Below are positions 58,426 through 64,000 of a DNA stretch of 64,000 nt, piece after piece (the stretch's first letter is position 1; the number at the start of each line of letters is the position of its first letter). The notes beneath the pieces were generated by a model, which was not told where the DNA came from, searched no databases, and saw nothing but the letters and a program-made list of their open reading frames with translations. Location: assembly GCA_964583165.1 (NCBI GenBank), contig CAZOVK010000003.1:1-64000 (forward strand), in the 5' to 3' direction. The translations under genes and the position numbers were made by a program. Source of the DNA: CAZOVK01 sp964583165. Lineage in GTDB: Bacteria; Bacillota; Clostridia; Lachnospirales; WRAX01.

Positions 58426-59394
58426 GTGAAATCAAAGTTATTAAGGGTTTTGGTCATTCTAGTCAGCGCATTTGCGCTTATTCTAATGCCTGTTTCTGCT
58501 GTATCGGCCGCCGAAGCGGTCGTTAATACGCGTTCAAGGGACGTTTCGGGGCGCATAGCGGGTGTTGTTGTCAAGGGAGAAGTACCCGTTTGTGAGGGGC
58601 TAAACCTCGAACTCGACAACATTATCAATGAAAAGGTCGGGGCGTTCTATGATTCTGTTGTCGCGTCATACACAGACAGCGCACGTTCAATAGCGTTCAG
58701 CTATAAGGCCGTTGAGTATGAACAGTATTACTCTTTGCTGGTTTACGCCAATGTAACCTCTGTTGTATCACCGTCGCTTGTGTTCGCGGTTTGCGTCGAT
58801 ACAGAAAACGAACGCATTGTGAATCTTGCTGATGTTTTGGGGCCGAACGGCGTTAAGCTCGCCAATGACTTCATTTCATTGAAAGTAGCGCAAACAAAGG
58901 GTTATAACGCGAATTTCACAGGTATTAACGCTCAGGCAAAATTCTATATAGACGGCGGTTCTATCTGCTTCCCGTTTGATAAGTATGCGATTGCGGCGGG
59001 TTCACTCGGCGTTGTTGAGTTGGTATTGCCGCTGGAAGATTGTGTGAACCTAACTGTCATGCGTGAAGACTACTATTTGCTGACTCAATACAATGTCAAG
59101 ATGATTCGCTTATCGCAAGTGGTCGAAAGCTTCGGTTATACATTGAGCTGGAAGCAGGACATAAACGCCGTAGCCGTCAATTACGGTTTCGAGGAGTTTA
59201 TAACCATTGCCTATGGCAAGAACAGTTACCAGATACGTGGTCAGAACGTGAAAATCCTTGAGGCCGCGCCTGCGGCGACTGACGCGCGGACATATGTACC
59301 CATTTCGTTTTTCAGCGAGATTATGGGGCTTCATTATAGCATAAACAGTGATGGCGACATTACGTTTTCACAATATATTGCACACCGGGAGTGA
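58426..59394 (+). CDS. Secreted DUF3298-like protein with copper-amine-oxidase-like domain
   Basis: 322-residue exported protein. The signal peptide (1-29) ends in Val-Ser-Ala-Ala. The middle (about 60-205) resembles the DUF3298/RsiV C-terminal fold (FYDSVVASYTDSARSIAF, then FYIDGGSICFPFDKYAIAAGSLG). The last 105 residues form the small stalk domain often called Cu-amine-oxidase N-terminal (VKMIRLSQVVESFGYTLSWKQD, then YVPISFFSEIMGL), also present in the CAP protein at 3757-4458. It may bind lysozyme or cell-wall ligands like RsiV, but this is inference. GTG 58426 has GGGGGTGAT upstream. Its stop is four bases before argS, so the two form an operon. Confidence 0.85.
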   Translation: MKSKLLRVLVILVSAFALILMPVSAVSAAEAVVNTRSRDVSGRIAGVVVKGEVPVCEGLNLELDNIINEKVGAFYDSVVASYTDSARSIAFSYKAVEYEQYYSLLVYANVTSVVSPSLVFAVCVDTENERIVNLADVLGPNGVKLANDFISLKVAQTKGYNANFTGINAQAKFYIDGGSICFPFDKYAIAAGSLGVVELVLPLEDCVNLTVMREDYYLLTQYNVKMIRLSQVVESFGYTLSWKQDINAVAVNYGFEEFITIAYGKNSYQIRGQNVKILEAAPAATDARTYVPISFFSEIMGLHYSINSDGDITFSQYIAHRE

Positions 59395-59397
59395 AAA

Positions 59398-61104
59398 ATG
59401 GACTATAGAGATTATATTGCCGATAGCCTATTGAAGTTGGACGAGCTATCGGGCTTTTCACAAGAAGAATTAACAGCGCTTTTAGAAGTTCCGCCCCAGC
59501 CAGAAATGGGCGATTTTGCGTTCCCGTGTTTCAAGTTCGCAAAAGTGCTTAAAAAATCACCCCAAGTCATAGCCGAACAACTGGCGCAACGGATTTCGGG
59601 GCTTCCGCATTTCACGCGCATTGTCAATAACGGGCCGTACTTGAATTTTTTTGTTGACGTGACGGATTTTGTCGCATCAACGCTGGGTGAGATACAAAAA
59701 AAGGGTAACGCCTACCTGACTTCTGAAAAGGGCGCGGGCAAGACCATAGTCATTGACTATTCGTCTCCTAACATCTCAAAATCCATGCACATTGGGCATC
59801 TGTCGTCAACCGTCGTTGGAAAGTGCCTATATAATGTCTGTAAGGCTCTCGGCTTTAAGGTTGTCGGCGTGAACCACCTAGGCGATTGGGGCACATATTT
59901 TGGCAAGATGATTGTCGCTTATAAGCGCTTTGGCAATCGTGAGATGATAGACGAGCGCGGTGTGGCGGGTATGAATGAGATTTATTTGCTCTATTCAAAC
60001 GCCGCCAAGGAAGACGCGAGCCTCAATGACGAAGCCCGCGCATGGTTCGTGAAGCTTCAAAACGGCGACACCGAAGCCGTCGAGTTATGGCAGTGGTTTT
60101 TGAGCGTAAGCATTAAGGAATGTGAGCGGCTCTATGAGATTTTAGGCGTCAAGTTTGACGCGTTCACGGGCGAGAGCTTCTATAACGACAAGATGCCCGC
60201 TGTAGTCGAGGAGATTCGCGAAAAAGGGCTCCTCGTTGAGAGTGACGGCGCGATGATTGTGGATTTGTCTAAAAAGAAGATGCCACCGTGTTTGATTCTT
60301 CGCAGTGACGGCGGCACGCTCTATCCGACACGCGACATTTCATGTGCCATTTATCGCAAGCAGACATATGATTTCCATAAGTGTTTATATGTGACGGGGG
60401 CGGAACAGGTTCTGCACTTCGCGCAGTGGTTCGCTGTCATTGAGTATATGGGTTATGATTGGGCTAAAGACTTGATTCATGTACCGCTGGGCATGATTCT
60501 GTCAGCTGATGGCGGTAAGTTCGCGACACGCTCGGGTAATGCGCCACTTCTGTCTGACATGTTAGACGAAGCGATTGAGCGCACCATGCAGATTATTGAA
60601 GAAAAGAACCCCGATTTAGAGGACAAAGCGATTGTTGCGCGTCAAGTCGGCATTGGGGCATTGACGTTCAGTTCGCTATATAACAGCCGTATAAAGGACA
60701 ACGTGTTTAACTGGGATAACGTACTTAGTTATGAGGGCGAGTCAGGTCCATACATCCAGTATACACATGCGCGTTGCGTGAGCGTACTCGAACGCTCGGG
60801 CGGTTATGACGCCGCGAATGTGGATTTTAAGGCTGTGAGTGACAATATTACGTTTGAGATAGCGAAGCTTGCGGCTAACTTGCCCGACAAACTCACCGAA
60901 TGTTATGACAAGTTAGAGCCCTATGTGATAAGCCGCCACTTAATCGCGATTTCACAGGCATTCAACCGCTTCTACCACGATAACCCCATACTCTCGGCTG
61001 ATGAAACCACGAGAAACGCGCGTTTGGCGGTTGTGGATACTGTAAGGTTGTTGCTGTCAGAAGGACTTTCGCTATTGGGCATTGAAGCGCCTAAGCGCAT
61101 GTAG
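59398..61104 (+). CDS. argS: Arginyl-tRNA synthetase
   Basis: 568-residue class I synthetase that charges tRNA-Arg, including the tRNA-Arg(UCU) at the window start. The N-terminal tRNA D-loop domain (EMGDFAFPCFKFAK), HIGH-type motif (SMHIGHLSS), the KMSKS-region equivalent (GKFATRSGN, as ArgS lacks a canonical KMSKS) and the anticodon-binding C-terminal domain with QYTHARCVSVL are present. ATG 59398 has GGGAGTG upstream. It is translated from the operon with the DUF3298-like gene. No T-box lies in front. Confidence 0.98.
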   Translation: MDYRDYIADSLLKLDELSGFSQEELTALLEVPPQPEMGDFAFPCFKFAKVLKKSPQVIAEQLAQRISGLPHFTRIVNNGPYLNFFVDVTDFVASTLGEIQKKGNAYLTSEKGAGKTIVIDYSSPNISKSMHIGHLSSTVVGKCLYNVCKALGFKVVGVNHLGDWGTYFGKMIVAYKRFGNREMIDERGVAGMNEIYLLYSNAAKEDASLNDEARAWFVKLQNGDTEAVELWQWFLSVSIKECERLYEILGVKFDAFTGESFYNDKMPAVVEEIREKGLLVESDGAMIVDLSKKKMPPCLILRSDGGTLYPTRDISCAIYRKQTYDFHKCLYVTGAEQVLHFAQWFAVIEYMGYDWAKDLIHVPLGMILSADGGKFATRSGNAPLLSDMLDEAIERTMQIIEEKNPDLEDKAIVARQVGIGALTFSSLYNSRIKDNVFNWDNVLSYEGESGPYIQYTHARCVSVLERSGGYDAANVDFKAVSDNITFEIAKLAANLPDKLTECYDKLEPYVISRHLIAISQAFNRFYHDNPILSADETTRNARLAVVDTVRLLLSEGLSLLGIEAPKRM

Positions 61105-61107
61105 CAT

Positions 61108-61136
61108 AAAACCCCGCTCACGCGGGGTTTTATTTT
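61108..61136 (+). terminator. argS terminator
   Basis: AAAACCCCGC (61108-61117), TCAC loop, GCGGGGTTTT (61122-61131), then TATTTT. A strong rho-independent terminator. Confidence 0.93.
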
Positions 61137-61164
61137 GTCAACAAGTCTGTCCGCTTCATATCTT
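61135..61164 (+). promoter_or_regulatory. Possible promoter of the Pro/Thr-rich protein gene
   Basis: TTGTCA (61135-61140), an 18-bp spacer and TATCTT (61159-61164), starting in the tail of the argS terminator. Confidence 0.4.
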
Positions 61165-61196
61165 ACCATTAAAGAAAGATAGCGGGAGGATGTAAA

Positions 61197-62060
61197 ATGC
61201 AGTATTTTGGTATTAACGCAGCATTTGACGGACAAGAGGATTTAGAAGATTTGCTTATCGACTATCTGATTTACAGAAAGGCGGCTAAGGTGAACGCCTA
61301 TCACGCCACGAAGCAAAACCCCGCCCAACATATCGAGCAGATGAGTGTCAACCGTGAAGCGTTTGAGAATCTGCTGGTCCGGGAGTTGCGCGCTTTGGAC
61401 GAAAACATGCCGCCTATGCAGTCACCGACACAGGATACAAACGAACAACCAATCCTCCAACCCATACCCATGCAACCTACAGAACCGGGAATGCCCACAA
61501 CACCGACCACTCCCCAAATGCCAACGACCCCGCAAATGCCGACAACCCCAACACCAAGCCCTACACCCGCACCAATGCCAACACAGCCGCCCATGCGGAA
61601 GCCCACATGTCAACCCACCGAACAGCCCATGCCCTATATGGAGCCACCCATGCAACCGCGCGCGTTCTCAAATGTGACGGTTCCGTTCCCGGAAGATGAG
61701 ATTTTTGAGGATTTCGGCGTTCACGCTAACATCTCAATGACTGACGTGGACGATTTGCGGTTTATGAAGGCGTTGTATTCGGAGATAGCAAGCCGCTTGA
61801 TGCCCATTATCGAGCGCGCTTTAACTGAAACGGTTAATGCGATGGACGATTTGTTAGACCGTGAAACCCTTCATCAGCTAGTTGACCGCATAATCGATAT
61901 GGCGAAAGGTGAAATCAACGAGGTTGAGGACATATGCCTTGACACGGAGGGCGGCAGATGGGGGCGTTACAGGTTACTGGCCGTAATTGTAGAAACCATA
62001 ATCTTGTACGAAATCTATGCGATAAGAAGACCCAAGCGCAGAGCGGAGAGCAGGGGTTAG
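61197..62060 (+). CDS. Unknown protein with Pro/Thr/Met-rich repeat linker
   Basis: 287-residue protein I do not recognise. An acidic helical N-terminal part (about 1-70) with MSVNREAFENLLVRELRAL is followed by a low-complexity linker (about 80-160) built from short repeats of the type PTTPQM and PMPTQP. The C-terminal part (about 160-270) is again helical and acidic (DDLLDRETLHQLVDRIIDMA) and ends in Arg-rich residues. There is no signal peptide or membrane segment. GGGAGG precedes ATG 61197. Rigid Pro-rich linkers like this occur in spore-coat and cell-division proteins, but I cannot assign it. It is single-gene, between two strong terminators. Confidence 0.82.
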   Translation: MQYFGINAAFDGQEDLEDLLIDYLIYRKAAKVNAYHATKQNPAQHIEQMSVNREAFENLLVRELRALDENMPPMQSPTQDTNEQPILQPIPMQPTEPGMPTTPTTPQMPTTPQMPTTPTPSPTPAPMPTQPPMRKPTCQPTEQPMPYMEPPMQPRAFSNVTVPFPEDEIFEDFGVHANISMTDVDDLRFMKALYSEIASRLMPIIERALTETVNAMDDLLDRETLHQLVDRIIDMAKGEINEVEDICLDTEGGRWGRYRLLAVIVETIILYEIYAIRRPKRRAESRG

Positions 62061-62068
62061 AGTATTAA

Positions 62069-62096
62069 AAAGAGCGGGGGTTCCCGCTCTTTATTT
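62069..62096. terminator. Bidirectional terminator (unknown gene / phosphomannomutase)
   Basis: AAAGAGCGGG (62069-62078), GGTT loop, CCCGCTCTTT (62083-62092), with T-runs on both strands. Confidence 0.88.
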
Positions 62097-62140
62097 GGAT
62101 GACCATTCTTGCGGATGAAAAAATCGACCGCATGACGGGA

Positions 62141-63565
62141 TTACTCTATATCATTCTCCCATTCGGAAGCGATTTCGGGGTGTTTCAGCGTCATTTTCTT
62201 CAAAATCGCACGGATTTCTTTAAGGTGTTCCTGTGTGTCGGCCTCGAAGATGATGACGATTTCGGGCAGGTTAGACGAAGCGCGGATTAAGCCCCAGCCG
62301 TGTTCAAACTGAACGCGTGCGCCACAGATGTCATTGACTTGACCCGGGTATTCGGCCTTGAATTCTTCGATAATCTGGTCGATTACGCCATATTTGACCG
62401 TATCGTCACAATGTGCCTTGATTTCGGGGCTTGTGATGTAATGCGGGAAGGCGGCGACGATTTCGCTGATTTTCTCGTCATGATGTGAGAGGTATTCAAC
62501 GAGTTTGGCGGCGGCGAACAACGCGTCGTCAAAGCCGTAGTAGTCATGTTTGCCGATAAAGATATGACCCGAACGTTCGCCCGCAAGCTCTGCGCCCGAT
62601 TCGTGCATCTTGCTCTTGATGTAGGAATGCCCGGTCTTCCACATAAGCGGCTTGCCGCCGTTCTGGAGGATGACCTCTTCGAGAGCCTTCGAGCATTTCA
62701 CGTCATAGACGATTGTCGCGCCCGGTACTTCTTCGAGCAGTTGCTTTGAGAGCACAGCAAGGATTATGTCTGACCAGATGTCGTTACCGTTTTCGTCAAT
62801 AACGCCGATTCTGTCGCCGTCGCCGTCAAAGCCGATACCCAAATCAGCCTTAACATACGGGTGTTTAACCATTTCACGCAAGCGTTCACGCGCTTTAAGG
62901 TTAGACGGGTTAGGGAAGTAATGTGGGTAGCTGGTGTCTGGGTCACAATTGAGCTGGAAGGTTGGGCATCCGAGCCTGTGGAAGACTTCAAACGCGAACA
63001 GCCCTGAGCCGCCGTTGCCTGCGTCGATGACTATGCGCGGCTTGTTCGGCCCCATCTTTATACGCCCGGCGATTTCAGAAACATAGTTCTCCCACGCGCT
63101 TGTGACGGTGAGTTCGCCCATCTTTTCGGCGTTGGGTACTTCGGGTGGGTTTGTCACAAGCTCGAAAATCTCTTTTATGTCGCCCGATTCAAGCGTTTTG
63201 GAATAACCCTTGCCCAGTTTGAAGCCAGACCAGCCGTTCGGGTTGTGGCTTGCCGTTATCATGACCGCGCCCTCGCATTTATACAGATATTGCGAGTAAT
63301 AAACAAGCGGGCTGACGGCAAGACCGATGTACGTAACGTCAATACCGAGTTCGCGAAGCGCTTTTATAGCCGCGTCAGCAAAGCCCGGTGAGCATTCGCG
63401 GTTGTCATAACCGACAACTGCCTTGTTGATACCATTTCTTGTCAGGAATATCGAGTAAGCCCTAATAATCCTATAAACGCTGTCTTCATTAAGTTCGTGT
63501 TCGTTGACCATGCCGCGTATGTCATACTCGCGGAACATAGAGCGAAACTGCGGATGCACATCCAT
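62141..63565 (-). CDS. manB: Phosphomannomutase/phosphoglucomutase
   Basis: 474-residue alpha-D-phosphohexomutase that interconverts hexose 1- and 6-phosphates for nucleotide-sugar synthesis. Phosphoserine loop TASHNPNGWSGFK, metal-binding GFDGDGDRIGVID, sugar loop GERSGHIF, and a phosphate-binding C-terminal domain are present. ATG 63565 has GGAGG eight bases upstream; the frame stays open for 32 codons further without a ribosome binding site. It could supply the mannose- or glucose-1-phosphate for the donor used by the glycosyltransferase pair at 52-56 kb. It has a divergent promoter with purF. Confidence 0.94.
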   Translation of the reverse strand: MDVHPQFRSMFREYDIRGMVNEHELNEDSVYRIIRAYSIFLTRNGINKAVVGYDNRECSPGFADAAIKALRELGIDVTYIGLAVSPLVYYSQYLYKCEGAVMITASHNPNGWSGFKLGKGYSKTLESGDIKEIFELVTNPPEVPNAEKMGELTVTSAWENYVSEIAGRIKMGPNKPRIVIDAGNGGSGLFAFEVFHRLGCPTFQLNCDPDTSYPHYFPNPSNLKARERLREMVKHPYVKADLGIGFDGDGDRIGVIDENGNDIWSDIILAVLSKQLLEEVPGATIVYDVKCSKALEEVILQNGGKPLMWKTGHSYIKSKMHESGAELAGERSGHIFIGKHDYYGFDDALFAAAKLVEYLSHHDEKISEIVAAFPHYITSPEIKAHCDDTVKYGVIDQIIEEFKAEYPGQVNDICGARVQFEHGWGLIRASSNLPEIVIIFEADTQEHLKEIRAILKKMTLKHPEIASEWENDIE

Positions 63566-63605
63566 TTCTATTACCTCCCCAATAGTAAATTCCGTTGATA
63601 TGTAT

Positions 63606-63634
63606 AATCTAACACGCGGTTCTCTGTGTGTCAA
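63606..63634 (-). promoter_or_regulatory. manB promoter
   Basis: Minus strand: TTGACA (63629-63634), 17-bp spacer, TAGATT (63606-63611). Confidence 0.7.
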
Positions 63635-63692
63635 CTGTTTTGTACAGTGCATATCGCCCAAAATCGCAACCTATTACACCAAACTATTTTAT

Positions 63693-63721
63693 TTGACACA
63701 TCAAAATCTTTATGGTAGATT
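63693..63721 (+). promoter_or_regulatory. purF promoter
   Basis: TTGACA (63693-63698), 17-bp spacer, TAGATT (63716-63721). The elements match those of the divergent manB promoter. The leader to the purF ATG is only about 20 nt, too short for a purine riboswitch. Confidence 0.75.
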
Positions 63722-63748
63722 ATTTATGACAGTAAAGGAGACCTTATT

Positions 63749-64000
63749 ATGAATATTGATTTCAATTCGGATAAGCTTCAGGAGGAGTGCGGGGTCATAG
63801 GTTGTTGGTCGCGCTCAGGCACGGATGCCGCGCATCTACTATTTCTGGGGCTTTTTGGTATTCAACACAGAGGCCAACAGAGCGCGGGTATTGCGATTAT
63901 AGACAAATCGCGTATTATTTACCACAAGGAGCTGGGTCTTGCCAGCTCACACATTGACGAGGTTGTCATCAGGCACCTGTCAGGCTCACGCGCGGGCGTA
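63749..64000 (+). CDS. purF: Amidophosphoribosyltransferase, N-terminal part (runs off the window)
   Basis: The first 84 codons of the enzyme that commits phosphoribosyl pyrophosphate to purine synthesis by amidating it with glutamine. A short propeptide (MNIDFNSDKLQEE) precedes Cys14 of CGVIG, the catalytic nucleophile after processing. IQHRGQQSAGIAI is the usual glutaminase segment. AAAGGAG precedes ATG 63749. The rest of the gene lies beyond position 64000. Confidence 0.96.
   Translation, partial: MNIDFNSDKLQEECGVIGCWSRSGTDAAHLLFLGLFGIQHRGQQSAGIAIIDKSRIIYHKELGLASSHIDEVVIRHLSGSRAGV

Noticed and set aside
63722..63748. Purine riboswitch before purF
   Set aside because: The leader from the predicted promoter is only about 20 nt, with no room for an aptamer.
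1..64000. CRISPR arrays, insertion sequences, prophage or toxin-antitoxin pairs
   Set aside because: No regularly spaced repeats, transposase, integrase or phage-type genes were seen anywhere in the window.

Overview
The window looks like chromosomal core DNA of a low- to mid-GC Gram-positive anaerobe, most likely an uncultured member of the Clostridia (Bacillota). Grounds: strong GGAGG-type ribosome binding sites with frequent GTG and TTG starts; the Bacillota-specific neighbourhood hprK, rapZ, whiA and a Crh/HPr-like protein; a dnaD-like plus dnaC-like primosome pair; two DegV fatty-acid-binding proteins; TrmK next to the vegetative sigma factor; and several lipoproteins with Gram-positive style signal peptides. 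I saw no transposase, phage gene or CRISPR array. The window opens with a tRNA-Arg(UCU) and ends inside purF.

Layout. 1-2.8 kb: tRNA-Arg, a Y-family DNA polymerase with a small partner protein, and a MerR-type drug-sensor regulator with its own 19-bp-spacer promoter. 2.8-17.5 kb: one long minus-strand gene train, read from 17.5 kb downwards: dnaD-like, dnaC-like, uvrC, hprK, glucokinase, murB, rapZ, whiA, crh-like, nadE, a chemoreceptor, then (from an internal promoter) a secreted CAP protein and a DHH phosphoesterase. 17.6-21.3 kb: a YdjG/YdjI-like membrane-stress pair and an MFS exporter preceded by a probable leader-peptide attenuator. 21.4-25.6 kb (minus): degV, then alaS with a lipoprotein gene overlapping its end. 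25.7-35.9 kb (plus): AEC transporter, a structured RNA candidate, dnaG (apparently starting at AUU), rpoD, trmK, a nucleoside kinase, a metallophosphoesterase, an HD hydrolase, cardiolipin synthase and a GNAT enzyme. 35.9-39.1 kb (minus): a large sensor diguanylate cyclase. 39.3-43.7 kb: XRE-cupin regulator with potABCD. 43.8-46.9 kb: a subtilisin-like lipoprotein and two tandem nucleotidyltransferases. 47-56 kb: AI-2E-type permease, CPBP protease, a degenerate D-Ala-D-Ala-ligase homologue, murI, degV, a double GT-C glycosyltransferase fusion and its GtrB-like partner. 56-64 kb: ROK repressor, cyclophilin lipoprotein, a DUF3298-like secreted protein, argS, a Pro/Thr-rich protein of unknown function, phosphomannomutase and the start of purF.

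How the genes fit together. The minus-strand train couples a carbon-status sensor (HPr kinase/phosphorylase and its likely target, a Crh-like protein in which the phosphocarrier histidine is Glu) with glucose phosphorylation, peptidoglycan precursor synthesis (MurB), RapZ and WhiA. The 47-56 kb block joins cell-wall precursor supply (MurI), a possible Ddl pseudoenzyme and a lipid-linked sugar transfer pair. The most interesting items are the Glu-for-His Crh-like protein, the AUU start of dnaG, the leader peptide/attenuator in front of the MFS exporter, the Ddl pseudoenzyme, the GT-C/GT-C fusion and the tandem RlaP-like nucleotidyltransferases. No obviously new multi-gene defence or mobile system was found. 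All family assignments come from reading motifs by eye; no database search was run.
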